This document shows positions 19,107-27,738 of a stretch of DNA of 64,000 nucleotides, one piece after another (positions within the stretch are counted from its first letter, which is position 1; each line of letters begins with the position of its first letter). Source of the DNA: Nocardia asteroides (GTDB taxonomy: Bacteria > Actinomycetota > Actinomycetes > Mycobacteriales > Mycobacteriaceae); the NCBI RefSeq assembly GCF_021183625.1, contig NZ_CP089214.1, forward strand, positions 2,976,001 through 3,040,000, read 5' to 3'. The position numbers and the translations under genes were made by a program. The notes below the pieces were generated by a model. That model did not search any database, had not been told where the DNA came from, and saw only the letters and a list, made by a program, of their open reading frames with translations.

Positions 19107-20666
19107 TCAGCGGTCCCCACCCGCGCGCCCCGGCGCGTCGAACGCAGTGACGACGGCCGCAACCAGGATCAGGATCGCCGACACCAGCAGCGCCACCTCG
19201 AGCCCGTGGTGGAACGCCCCCTTGCCGGTGTTCAACACGTCGTTCAGCTTCGAGAGGTACGGCAGGTACGGCGTGATGTTGGTGCCCTCCGGGATCCCAC
19301 CCCGCTGCACCGCGTCCACCACGAAGGGCTGCAGCTCCGACGGCAACCCGAGCTCCGACATCCGCGCCTTCAGATCCGCGGTGAGCAGCGAGTTCACCAG
19401 CGCGCCGAGCACCGCCACACCGACCGCCGAGCCGACCTGCCGCATCGTATTGGTCGCCGCCGCCGCCATCCCCGAGTGCTCGGCGGGCAGCCCGGAGAGC
19501 ACCGCCGAGGTCAGCGGCACCACCGCGACGCCGAACCCGAGACCGGCCAGCGCCATGGCCGCGGCGAGCGGCCCGTCCTCGATCGCCCCCTCCAGCGCGG
19601 ACCGGGTGAGCAGAATGCCCGCGGCCCCCACGAGGCACCCGGCGATCATCGGCGTCCGCGCCCCGCGCCGCGCCACCCAGAACCCCGCCGCGAGCGACCC
19701 GACCACGATCGCGCCCGCCATCGGCGCGAACACCGTCGCCGTCCGCGCCCCCGAGTACGACAGCATCACCTGCAGGTACAGCGCCGTGAAGAAGAAGATG
19801 GAGAAGACGCCGAAGTACACGGCGAATGCCACCACCAGCGCGCTCCGCACCGCCGGTGGGCGCAGATAGCGCAGCTGCAGCATGGGCGCGCGGGCACGCA
19901 GCTCGACGACCACGAAGGCGACGAAGGCGAGCCCGCCCGCGACGAAGAGCGCCAGCACCGGACCCGAGGTGTACCCCTCGTGCTCACCGGCGATGGCGGC
20001 ATAGATCACCGCACCGAGAAAACCCGCACCGAGCACGAACCCGGCCCAGTCGATCGGCCCTTCCGGCGGATCCGAGCTCTCCGGCACCGCCCACAGCGCC
20101 GCGAGCAGCGCCGCCGCCCCGAGCAGCAGGTTGAACCAGAAGATCGAGCGCCAGCCGTAGGCGTGCACCAGGACCCCGCCGAGCACCGGCCCCGCAGCCA
20201 GCGCCAGCCCGGCCGCCGCCGCCCACACGCCGAGCGCGCGGGCCCTGGCGCGTTCGTCCGGGAAAACATGGCGCAGCAGCGAGAGCGTGCCCGGCTCCGA
20301 GGCCGCCGCCCCGACCCCCATGATCGCGCGACCGAGGATGAGCAGTGGCACGGTGGCCGCGAGCGCCGCCACCACCGACCCCGCGCAGAAGACCACCAGC
20401 CCCGCGATCATCACCCGCTTGCGCCCCCACCGGTCGCCGAGCGAGCCGCCCGCCAGCATGAGCCCGGCGAAGACCACCGTGTAGGCGTTGACCACCCACT
20501 GCAGCGTGCTCACATCGGTGCGCAGCTCGTTCCGGATCGCGCCGAGCGCCACGCTGACGACGGTGGTGTCGAGAAAGGTCACGAACACGACGGCGGTGAC
20601 CGCCGCGAGTGCCGTGACCGGTCGCGCCGCTGTGCTCGGCACCCTGCCCGTCGGCCCCACGCGCAC
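19107..20666 (-). CDS. MFS exporter, DHA2 (EmrB/QacA) family
   Basis: 519-residue proton-driven multidrug-type exporter in the cytoplasmic membrane. It starts with a first helix ALAAVTAVVFVTFLDTTVVSVAL carrying the DHA2 motif LDTTVVSVAL, has motif A GGSLGDRWGRKRVMIAG after helix 2, and about 14 hydrophobic segments overall. The C terminus has the GKGAFHHGLEVALLVSAI segment typical of actinobacterial DHA2 members. No adjacent TetR regulator is visible. Substrate unknown. Confidence 0.93.
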   Translation of the reverse strand: MRVGPTGRVPSTAARPVTALAAVTAVVFVTFLDTTVVSVALGAIRNELRTDVSTLQWVVNAYTVVFAGLMLAGGSLGDRWGRKRVMIAGLVVFCAGSVVAALAATVPLLILGRAIMGVGAAASEPGTLSLLRHVFPDERARARALGVWAAAAGLALAAGPVLGGVLVHAYGWRSIFWFNLLLGAAALLAALWAVPESSDPPEGPIDWAGFVLGAGFLGAVIYAAIAGEHEGYTSGPVLALFVAGGLAFVAFVVVELRARAPMLQLRYLRPPAVRSALVVAFAVYFGVFSIFFFTALYLQVMLSYSGARTATVFAPMAGAIVVGSLAAGFWVARRGARTPMIAGCLVGAAGILLTRSALEGAIEDGPLAAAMALAGLGFGVAVVPLTSAVLSGLPAEHSGMAAAATNTMRQVGSAVGVAVLGALVNSLLTADLKARMSELGLPSELQPFVVDAVQRGGIPEGTNITPYLPYLSKLNDVLNTGKGAFHHGLEVALLVSAILILVAAVVTAFDAPGRAGGDR

Positions 20667-20872
20667 AGGGTACGGGGCCGCCGGACCCGCCGGTCCGAAT
20701 GGCCGGTGAACAGCGGACGACGGTGCGGCACACGGGCAGCCGGCCGATCAGCGCACCTCCAACGGAATCGCGCGAACTCCATCATCGTGCGGCAGAGTTC
20801 CCGGTGCCCTGCCAATTCACCGCCGACCGGTTCGCCACCTTGGTCGGCGGCCGGATTGCGGGAGGGATAGCG

Positions 20873-21370
20873 TGGCGACAGTGATCTGGCTGACCGGATC
20901 GATGGCGTCAAAGCCGAACTGAGGGCACTGACCGACCTGTTCCACCGGCGGTTGCGCGAGGACCGGGTCAATCGTCAACTGATCGAGGCGCTGCAGGTCC
21001 GCGCCGAGGCGGCGGAAGCGGAGCTCGCCACCGAATACCTCCTGCCGGTGGTTCTGCAGCTGACCCGCCTGGTCGATCGAGCCGAGCAGTGCCCGGCCGA
21101 GACCGACCCGTTCGGCTCCCCCCTGCTCGACGAGATCCACGTGATCCTTGAGAACTGCGGAGTCCGATCGTTCGGGCAAGCGCGGGAGCCCATCGACCGC
21201 GCCGTCCACGAGATGCGCGTGGTCCGCGGCAAGCCGGGCGGGCAGTTGCTCGTCGGTCGTGATGCGGCGTGGCTACACCTATCTGGGGAGAACGATCCGG
21301 GCCGCGGTGGTCGAGGCGGCGAGCCTGGGCGTGGCACCGCCGAAGCGGGGCACGTTGCACCGCGCCGGTC
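20873..21370 (+). pseudogene. grpE-like nucleotide-exchange-factor gene, frameshifted
   Basis: In the frame starting at 20880, translation gives SDLADRIDGVKAELRALTDLFHRRLREDRVN..., then ALQVRAEAAEAELATEYLLPVVLQLTRLVDRAEQ and LLDEIHVILENCGVRSFG, typical of divergent actinobacterial GrpE proteins. This frame lacks an ATG/GTG start: the GTG at 20873 with GGAGGG upstream is in another frame. It also loses homology near 21255, where the expected C-terminal strand RRGYTYLGRTIRAAVVEAA continues in a different frame. Two frame changes suggest decay, although sequencing error cannot be excluded. No Hsp70 partner gene is present. Confidence 0.6.
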
Positions 21371-21794
21371 AGGGTCGGTCGTGTCCGAAGGCCCGCCGGA
21401 TCATCGCAGGATGCCGAACGAGTTTGGGGCCCAGAACGGCCGCCAACAGGGTCGATCCCAACCAGGGACGAACATGTGGCGTAATGCGTCGTATGCGGCC
21501 GTTGGTGTCTTGTTCGATCATCATCGCATCCCCGATCCGCACACCGAGGACACGTGCCTCGGCCACTGCGACGGCGGTGCCGTCGTCACCCCTGACCAGG
21601 CGAAACCAGGAGAATTCGGTCAGGGCTGGCAGCAGGATCGAGAACAGCACACGCAGATCATCATGGCCACGAAATACCGCGCGACCGGCCAGCGGTGACA
21701 CGAGTTCCGCGTCCGCCGCGAACGTTTCGATCACGGCGTCGATGTCGCCCGTCATGGTTGCCGCACAAAACCGGGCGATCGCATCGTCATCCAC
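21369..21794 (-). CDS. SnoaL-like/NTF2-fold protein
   Basis: 141-residue cystatin-like alpha+beta protein: DDDAIARFCAATMTGDIDAVIETFAADAELVSPLAGRAVFRGHDDLRVLFSILLPALTEF is the standard N-terminal half of SnoaL-like/nuclear-transport-factor-2 domains, and a short C-terminal tail follows. GTG 21794 is chosen because the conserved helix starts there. A near-perfect palindrome lies 20 bp upstream and probably controls it. It may be an enzyme or a small-ligand binder; which one is not visible. Confidence 0.8.
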   Translation of the reverse strand: MDDDAIARFCAATMTGDIDAVIETFAADAELVSPLAGRAVFRGHDDLRVLFSILLPALTEFSWFRLVRGDDGTAVAVAEARVLGVRIGDAMMIEQDTNGRIRRITPHVRPWLGSTLLAAVLGPKLVRHPAMIRRAFGHDRP

Positions 21795-21813
21795 TCGAAC
21801 CCCCTTGCCACCT

Positions 21814-21838
21814 TGTCTACTACGGAGTGTAGTCGACA
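21814..21838 (-). promoter_or_regulatory. 25-bp operator-like palindrome upstream of SnoaL-like gene
   Basis: Arms TGTCTACTAC and GTAGTCGACA match at 9 of 10 positions around a GGAGT spacer. Size and symmetry suit a TetR-type repressor. No TetR gene is seen within a few kilobases. Confidence 0.55.
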
Positions 21839-22397
21839 TGCGGAATCGACGTACCTCTCGATCTACTCGGAGACATACCGGCTCCTGGTGACCCAGCATG
21901 GTCCGTCCGGCGCTGTCGGCTGCGCGATCGCTGACTCGCGCTGACTGCCGGTCTGCTGGCTGTGACCGGCGGGCAAGCGCGCCCGTGCAGGACCACCCAA
22001 CCTCGACATCCGGAAACCGGCATGAGCGGATGTCGGCGGACGGCGCCAGTGTGCAGCCACACTGAAATAGCGGCGCAAGCCTCGCCGGATCGACGGCGCA
22101 GACGGGTTGCTCGATCGGGTGTTCGCGCATTCCGGGCTTATGGGCCCAATGCTCCACGACCCGAACACCCTGAGGCGTGTGCGATGCGGGGTGCTTCCGC
22201 GGGATTACCACCGCCACCCCGGTCCGAGGGGACGAGATCGTGCTCGGGCACGGGATGCTGCTGCCGAGCCGACTCGATTCCGGGCTACCGGTGCCTGGAG
22301 CCCAGCGACGGCCGCGACACCGACTGTATGGACCCGGTCGCCACTACCGCCAGACCGCGCGCTGGAACGGCGCACCGGACCGACTTTCCTCCTGTTA
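21839..22397. other. non-coding or decayed stretch
   Basis: About 560 bp with open frames on both strands but no recognisable protein, no good ribosome-binding site and unusual codon use. Together with the broken grpE-like gene it suggests genetic erosion on the chromosomal side of the integration site. Nothing specific can be supported. Confidence 0.45.
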
Positions 22398-22760
22398 TCA
22401 GCCGACGAGCAGGCAGAACGGGTGACCGGCCGGATCCAGCAGCACCCGCCACCGGTCGCCACCCGGCTGGTGGTCCGGCTTGACCGCGCCGAACTCCAGC
22501 GCCGCCTTCTCCGCCGCCTCGAGGTCGGCGACCCTGAGGTCCAGGTGCAACTGCTGCGGCACGTCCTGACCGGGCCACTGCGGGGCCCGGTATCCGTCGA
22601 CCTGTTGGAAGCCCAGGTCGCGACCCGAACCATCGGTCAAGGCGACGAACTCGTCGGAGGCATAGCCGAGCTGCATGTCTGTCAGCTCTTGGTAGAACCG
22701 GGCCAGAGCCCGGGGATCGGTGCAGTCCAGAGTCACGCCTCGCAGTGTGGCGATCGGCAT
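22398..22760 (-). CDS. VOC/glyoxalase-fold protein
   Basis: 120-residue vicinal-oxygen-chelate domain protein: LRGVTLDCTDPRALARFYQELTDM at the N terminus, HLDLRVADLEAAEKAALEFGA in the second beta-alpha-beta unit and RVLLDPAGHPFCLLVG at the end, which is the usual pattern for actinobacterial stand-alone VOC proteins. ATG 22760 has GGAG six nt upstream; an ATG 12 bp further upstream is a weaker option. Substrate unknown. Confidence 0.9.
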   Translation of the reverse strand: MPIATLRGVTLDCTDPRALARFYQELTDMQLGYASDEFVALTDGSGRDLGFQQVDGYRAPQWPGQDVPQQLHLDLRVADLEAAEKAALEFGAVKPDHQPGGDRWRVLLDPAGHPFCLLVG

Positions 22761-23175
22761 CGTCGGCTCCATCCATGTTCGCGGGGCCGCGGGGCGACCG
22801 TAGGTGGCCATCCAACCGCGCTGTCGGGGCCGTACTCCACTCGTTTTCGGGCGTGGCTGCGTCCGGCGGCACCGCACGCCTGGTGCCGGTCGGGCACAGC
22901 AATACCCGAATCGGCTGGACGGCGTCACGCCACGACGACGCCGAAACCTTCATGTCAGGAGCCGATTTCGAGCGAGCGCAGGCCGAGTTCGCTACGGGCC
23001 GGGCACATGCGAGCGCCAGGGTCGAGTGCCGCCGGTAGGGATGACGTGGTGCAGGCCGAGCGACTGCTCGCGGCGCCGGCGCGGCGCGATCGGCATCGGA
23101 ACCACGACAAAGCCGGTCCGCACACGGCATCCATCGAATCACAGAACCAAAACGGGGGCCCGGACAGGAAACAAG
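22761..23175. other. non-coding stretch left of the integrated element
   Basis: About 415 bp with no supportable gene. Its right end leads into the hairpin that would originally have terminated the tRNA-Ala transcript before the element integrated. Confidence 0.5.
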
Positions 23176-23202
23176 TCAGGCCCGGTCAGTGACCGGGCCT
23201 GA
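23176..23202. terminator. hairpin that belonged to tRNA-Ala before integration
   Basis: TCAGGCCCGGT and its exact complement flank CAGTG; the stem can extend to 13 bp with a tiny loop. It lies 9 bp outside the left att core. In the rejoined chromosome it would sit about 20 bp past the tRNA-Ala 3' end on the minus strand, so integration has moved it about 27 kb from its gene. Confidence 0.75.
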
Positions 23203-23211
23203 GCTGCTATT

Positions 23212-23218
23212 TCTGTGG
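23212..23218. repeat. left attachment core (attL)
   Basis: TCTGTGG, identical to 50375-50381. To its left is chromosomal GAGCTGCTATT, to its right element DNA. Inside the element at 23231-23239, CTTATTCAA is the exact complement of TTGAATAAG at 50363-50371 beside the right core. Confidence 0.78.
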
Positions 23219-23661
23219 ACTTGATAGGAGCTTATTCAAGGCAGGCATGGCTATCCGATCGTCTGGACGCCCTGAAGGATCGCCTTACCTCCACCCCATT
23301 GCGTGATGTCAGTCATACCCCCTCTGCCCGGCCGCACCAACGCAAGTACAAGCAACGCCTCACTCAGGCCATCCGCGACGAGATCGTTGCCAAGTACAAC
23401 GCCGGGGCGACATCAACGCAGCTGGTTCGCGAGTTCCACTTGGGCAAGGGAACCGTTCTGAAGATCCTCCACGAAGGCGGAGCAGCGATGCGCAACCAGG
23501 GGCTAAATCCCGCGCAGGTTGCCCAGGCCGCCCACTTGTACGAGTCCGGCCAGTCACTTGCTCAGATTGGAACGTACTTCAACGTTGACCCGGGCACGGT
23601 TCACGACGCGCTCCGCAAGCGGGGCGTGAGGATGCGCGACACGCATGGACGGGAGCGATGA
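23215..23661 (+). CDS. double helix-turn-helix fragment, C-terminal part of the split serine recombinase
   Basis: 148 residues, open from within the att core. Two HTH units of the Hin/resolvase type are visible: RLTQAIRDEIVAKYNAGATSTQLVREFHLGKGTVLKIL (about 48-85) and LNPAQVAQAAHLYESGQSLAQIGTYFNVDPGTVHDALRKRGVRMRD (about 96-142). The only upstream start, GTG 23215, lies in the core with no Shine-Dalgarno and just after a hairpin, so expression in the integrated state is doubtful. In the circle the recombinase frame (…NKTS at the core) continues in phase into this ORF (VDLIGAYS…). It could instead be an independent DNA-binding protein; such stand-alone double-HTH proteins exist in actinomycetes. 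Confidence 0.75.
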   Translation: MDLIGAYSRQAWLSDRLDALKDRLTSTPLRDVSHTPSARPHQRKYKQRLTQAIRDEIVAKYNAGATSTQLVREFHLGKGTVLKILHEGGAAMRNQGLNPAQVAQAAHLYESGQSLAQIGTYFNVDPGTVHDALRKRGVRMRDTHGRER

Positions 23662-23736
23662 CGGTATCGGAACGAATCTCCGACACGGTTACCGCCCAAC
23701 GCGGAGCAAACTACCCAGCTACAGCGCTATACAGAA

Positions 23737-24888
23737 TCAATACGCGGTTGCTGGCGCACTTTCGAAAAGAGAATGCGGAATTGCGACCTTCAGCGCCAGT
23801 TGCCCGTCAGGGACCCATCTCATGAGGCGCGACTTTTCCGGCTTATCCAGTACAAACGCTACACTGTGTACTGCGCGAGTTACGCCTACATATAATCCGA
23901 ACGCAGACCGCTCCGGCAGAGCAGTTCCCTTATATAAGAACTTCTTCACCGAATCGGTTGGAAAAATGACTACCCGTTCGTGAGTGAGGCCCTTCGCTTG
24001 GCCAAAGTTGACCGCAGCGATCCCCTCCGGCACGCGGGTACTAACCCGCTCGCGCAGGCATATCGGACTGAAGGCTGCAATATAGTCGCCGATGTGCTCC
24101 ACGCCGATCACAAACACACCGTCATGCTCTGATACAGCAGTCTGCTTCGAAAGAGTCGGCGGAAATCCCAGGGCGGAGGCGAAGATAGTATCAGAGAAGT
24201 CAGCCACTTCTTGCACAGACCGCCACGTTTCCGAAGCGTGCGATACTCCCAGTCGGCCCTGCCGTTCCTGTTCTTCGAACCACTTCAGCATACCTAATCC
24301 GCGATACTGAGGGTGACGCCGATCCTTCGGATTTGTACTGAGCAACGATTGGCGGAGATCACCGACCATACGGAGCTCACACGCCGACTTCAGCAATAAT
24401 TCCAGTACATCCAGATCAGATCCCGTAAGATCCTGAACTTCATCTATATAGATCTCGTCGTAAATCCTTTGCAGTCTATCAATGACACTCCCCTCGGCCG
24501 CTTTAGCAACATCTACTGCAAGCTTCGAGAGAAAGTCCTTATAAGCCCGCGAGTTTGAGTCCAGATATCGCCGCTCGCCTTTGGCAATAACGATGCCTTG
24601 CGCATTCATTTGAGGAGTGCCCTCAAAGTTCAATCCAGCTAGCCGTCTCCCTGGGTACAACAGTGGCAGAAAGGGACGAACCCAATGGTGCATCAAGAAC
24701 GTGTACCAACCGCACACGTCCGGCCGACTGTCGGGCGCACATGCTGCATCGAGGCGGCGCTCCAAGTCACGCTGCCCGCTCTGAGTAAAGGTTATGACAA
24801 GTCGTCTGCCTTGGTGGCCACTCGCGCATGCATCGACAACCGACTGAGTTTTGCGCGCACCCGCCACTGCAAGCGTAAGAGTATTCAT
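23737..24888 (-). CDS. gajB: UvrD-like superfamily 1 helicase, Gabija GajB-like
   Basis: 383 residues. SF1 helicase motifs in order: an unusual Walker A (AVAGARKTQS, 7-16, shorter than GxxGxGKT), motif II DEVQD at 149-153, motif III VGDLRQS (about 175), TWRS, motif V GQAKGLTHERVVIF and motif VI YVGVTRA. ATG 24888 overlaps the stop of the preceding OLD-family gene (ATGA), so the two are coupled. An OLD-nuclease gene followed by a UvrD-like helicase is the Gabija arrangement, which restricts phage by nicking DNA when nucleotides are depleted. This copy is about 100 residues shorter than well-known GajB proteins. Confidence 0.8.
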   Translation of the reverse strand: MNTLTLAVAGARKTQSVVDACASGHQGRRLVITFTQSGQRDLERRLDAACAPDSRPDVCGWYTFLMHHWVRPFLPLLYPGRRLAGLNFEGTPQMNAQGIVIAKGERRYLDSNSRAYKDFLSKLAVDVAKAAEGSVIDRLQRIYDEIYIDEVQDLTGSDLDVLELLLKSACELRMVGDLRQSLLSTNPKDRRHPQYRGLGMLKWFEEQERQGRLGVSHASETWRSVQEVADFSDTIFASALGFPPTLSKQTAVSEHDGVFVIGVEHIGDYIAAFSPICLRERVSTRVPEGIAAVNFGQAKGLTHERVVIFPTDSVKKFLYKGTALPERSAFGLYVGVTRAVHSVAFVLDKPEKSRLMRWVPDGQLALKVAIPHSLFESAPATAY

Positions 24889-26489
24889 GATATGAAATCA
24901 ATTGCATCCATGAGGTACTGCGGATATTTGACTGCCAGATTCGACTCCGCCAGCATCAGCCCCCATTCGGTCTTATTGCCCGTCATCCAATCCAAGGTCG
25001 TCTTGCTATCGTCCGATACTTCAAATAGCTCCCGTAGGGCCTTTTCGTCGTTGATATTCAAGAACTGCGGCTCAAGCGTTTTGCCATCACCCGGATTACC
25101 AATGAAGACTTCTCGAACTTCCGACTTCAACCACGCCTTGAGCGGGGCACGCCAATGATCGGGATTCTTGCCGTCGTTGTCGCGCACCACCGCAACTCGC
25201 CGATCAAGCGCCGCACACAACTCAAGGCCACGCGCAAAAGCCAGACCGGCTGTAGATACTACGTCGATCCCAAGTTCGATCGGTGACTTGCCGCCGTGGG
25301 AATCCCTGAACGCGCGCTGAAATACCATCTCGTCAGTCGGGCCCTCAACCAAAACCACTTTATCAGCTAAAACATGCCGCAGAGTGTTGTAGCCAGAGAG
25401 CCGCTTGAAATATTTGACTGTATCTGGACGTAAATCACGAAAGCTAGCACGAACTCCCCGATGCAGGAGCACGAGCTTATCGAGGCCGAGGCGGTTCAGT
25501 ACATACGAGCTGTGAGTTGTCAGGAACACCTGACGGCCTCTAGCCAGATCGTCAATTCGTGAAACAAGCTTCGTCAGACTCGTATAAGAGAGATGGTTCT
25601 CAGGCTCCTCGACAAGCACGAATGCAGTCTTCTCAGTTGACCTGTTCATTGCGAGGGCAACTTTTATCGCAGCCTGCTGCCCCTGCCCAGCCATTGCAAA
25701 TGGCACATCAGAGACTTGAGGGACTATGTTGTTCGCCCACGAGGAACCAGCAGATTGATCCATATGAAGACCAATTGGCCGGTCATAGAAAGCGTGGCCC
25801 TGCCCAGCTATTCTCTGATTCGCGGTCTGTAGCGCTTCGGTGCTTATGCGATGCCTCGCGCTCCGATGCGCAACCGAAACTGCCGCCATCTCCTTCGGTT
25901 CGATGAAATCCGTAATCATCTCTCGGGTCTGATGGTCAACCCCCGAGGTTGATCGAATCGTGCGGGAATCCACGGTGGCGATACCAAGAGATTTAGGGCG
26001 CCGCGTGAGCCTCTCATCGCTGAAATCTCGCCAGTCGACTTCGTACCACTCAGTGGGTAGAATATTCGGGCGATCTTCAGCCGCCATATAGTCCGCGAAC
26101 TCTTCCCGGTACGCGGGCGATGGAGCGATTCGAATGCGGATGCCGGGCGCTTTTAACTGAAGCGAGTTGTGAACCCCAAACATTTCCTGAAGCTTATCGT
26201 CCTCATTGGACAGATACAGCTCAATCAGTATTTCGGGTGGCGGTAGTGGCGATGACGTTCCAAGAGATTCGAAATAGCTCTTCACCGCCGCTTGATTGAA
26301 CCAATACGGGTTCAACTCATCCCCAGCCCAGCGGCCCCCAATGCGCCCCGTGAGCGCCAAGGCGATCGCTTCAAGCAGCGTGGACTTACCCGCCTCGTTG
26401 TCTCCGACGATGATGTTTACACCATCATTAGGCTCAAGTTCGAATTCGTCGAACAGTCGATAGCCTTTGATGATGATGCGATTTATCAC
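24885..26489 (-). CDS. gajA: OLD-family ATPase-TOPRIM nuclease, Gabija GajA-like
   Basis: 534 residues. N-terminal ABC-type ATPase with Walker A VGDNEAGKST (29-38), LVEEPENHLS Walker B (292-301) and the switch His in TTHSS (324-328). The C-terminal TOPRIM nuclease has VLVEGPTDE (380-387) and the acidic pair in VVRDNDG (434-440). GTG 26489 follows GGAGG by 4 nt. It is first gene of a two-gene operon with the helicase. Domain order and partner support Gabija; related class 2 OLD systems cannot be fully excluded without a tree. G+C is visibly below the chromosome's. Confidence 0.85.
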   Translation of the reverse strand: MINRIIIKGYRLFDEFELEPNDGVNIIVGDNEAGKSTLLEAIALALTGRIGGRWAGDELNPYWFNQAAVKSYFESLGTSSPLPPPEILIELYLSNEDDKLQEMFGVHNSLQLKAPGIRIRIAPSPAYREEFADYMAAEDRPNILPTEWYEVDWRDFSDERLTRRPKSLGIATVDSRTIRSTSGVDHQTREMITDFIEPKEMAAVSVAHRSARHRISTEALQTANQRIAGQGHAFYDRPIGLHMDQSAGSSWANNIVPQVSDVPFAMAGQGQQAAIKVALAMNRSTEKTAFVLVEEPENHLSYTSLTKLVSRIDDLARGRQVFLTTHSSYVLNRLGLDKLVLLHRGVRASFRDLRPDTVKYFKRLSGYNTLRHVLADKVVLVEGPTDEMVFQRAFRDSHGGKSPIELGIDVVSTAGLAFARGLELCAALDRRVAVVRDNDGKNPDHWRAPLKAWLKSEVREVFIGNPGDGKTLEPQFLNINDEKALRELFEVSDDSKTTLDWMTGNKTEWGLMLAESNLAVKYPQYLMDAIDFIS

Positions 26490-26988
26490 TACACCTCCAT
26501 TATCTCACAAATTCGCCAGGGAAGAACAAGAAAATCGACCGCCAAGACCGATGTCTATCGACCTTTGCACGGGGGGACACCAACCCCTCCGAGCACCTGA
26601 GAGATGGTAGCGCATCCGAATCACATCCATGAGATTCGGGTGACGAGCATGGTGGGTCGTTCCCTCGTCGGGGCTCTAGCATCAGAAACGACCGTACAGT
26701 TTTTTGACGACTCTCTTGCGCATGCTGCATCGAAGGTCGGACATCATTGGCTGGGCGCGGCCCGGGCCTCAACAACGAATCGGAATCGCCGCAATTCCTC
26801 TGAGGAACTGACAATGATTCGAACGGGTTGGTTCGGTGTCAGTCCAGCAAGGTGGCCTCTCTGCCACGGCACTCCTATCGCAGTATCACATCTAGCTTGG
26901 TCAGGAGCGCATTGTCATGCGAAGACGGTCCTGCAACTTTGGCGCGCTAGTCTGACTTCCGTTCGGTATCGAGACGGAGGAAAGCAGC
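26490..26988. other. non-coding gap between gajA and lsr2
   Basis: 499 bp. Next to gajA, reading the minus strand, a GATAAT hexamer lies just before the GGAGG ribosome-binding site, suggesting a short leader. On the lsr2 side a GAGGAAAG Shine-Dalgarno precedes its ATG. The middle has only weak open frames without family resemblance. Confidence 0.45.
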
Positions 26989-27327
26989 ATGGCGCGCAAG
27001 GTGACCGTCGAACTGGTCGACGACTTCGACGGGAAGTCAACCGCCGAAGAAACCGTCTCGTTCGCTCTGGAGGGCGTGCAGTATGAGATCGACCTCTCGA
27101 CCGACAACGCCAAGCAGCTGCGCGGGCTCTTCGATCAGTGGTCTCCGCACGCTCGAAGGGTGGGGCGGGCTCCGAAGTCGAAGAGCATCGCCCGCTCCTC
27201 CGGTGACCGCGAGAAGACTCAGGCGATACGCGACTGGGCTCGGGCGAACGGTATAGAGGTGTCAAGCCGCGGGCGCGTTGCTGCGGAAGTCGTGGACGCC
27301 TACACACAGGCCACCGCCGAACAGTAG
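26989..27327 (+). CDS. lsr2: Lsr2-type xenogeneic silencer, element-borne copy
   Basis: 112-residue H-NS-like nucleoid protein that bridges AT-rich DNA. The N-terminal dimerisation region starts ARKVTVELVDDFDGKSTAEETVSFALEGVQYEIDLS; the C-terminal DNA-binding domain is REKTQAIRDWARANGIEVSSRGRVAAEVVDAY with the minor-groove hook RGR. ATG follows GAGGAAAGCAGC. Length and architecture are normal. Carried on the element next to AT-rich defence genes, it could silence the cargo or modulate host Lsr2. Confidence 0.95.
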   Translation: MARKVTVELVDDFDGKSTAEETVSFALEGVQYEIDLSTDNAKQLRGLFDQWSPHARRVGRAPKSKSIARSSGDREKTQAIRDWARANGIEVSSRGRVAAEVVDAYTQATAEQ

Positions 27328-27503
27328 GTGTCGGTCAGCCAAGACGACTCGGGCATCGCTGATCTGAGATAGGAGCGTCTACAGCGGTTCCACAGACCAT
27401 CGAGCACGGGCGGCTGCCCTCCGCTCCCCTAGCGGCATGGCGGAATCTGTCGGTGCCTACTCCTACAGTCGCGTCATTGGACCGGCGACTGGAGGAGGAT
27501 CTT

Positions 27504-27713
27504 GTGGACCGTGTGACGATCAATCAGCAGGCACTGCGCGATCTCCAGAGGGACTTGGAGGCGAAGTTCTCGATGCAGGTGAACGTGCCCGTGGAGGGAT
27601 CAGAAGCAGAGGCGGTGGTGGAAGTGCAGCGCCAGTACAAGGAGGCCAAAGGAGTCGACCTGCCCGCAGAGACTGCGCGGGAGGTCGTCCGACAGGCACG
27701 CACGCAGGCCTGA
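27504..27713 (+). CDS. small acidic/charged protein of unknown function
   Basis: 69 residues from GTG 27504, chosen because GGAGGAGG lies 5 nt upstream. Mostly helical, charged sequence (VTINQQALRDLQRDLEAKFSMQV...VVEVQRQYKEAKGVDLPAETAREVVRQARTQA). No family recognised. It follows lsr2 by 176 bp on the same strand. Confidence 0.6.
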   Translation: MDRVTINQQALRDLQRDLEAKFSMQVNVPVEGSEAEAVVEVQRQYKEAKGVDLPAETAREVVRQARTQA

Positions 27714-27738
27714 GCCTGGGCATACCTCGGCAGGGCCG

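Noticed and set aside
24885..26489. PARIS (AriA) ATPase
   Set aside because: The TOPRIM domain is fused to the ATPase and the partner is a UvrD-like helicase, which fits Gabija and not AriA/AriB.
26604..27086. 160-codon frame between gajA and lsr2
   Set aside because: No Shine-Dalgarno, no family, and it would run into lsr2 in another frame.
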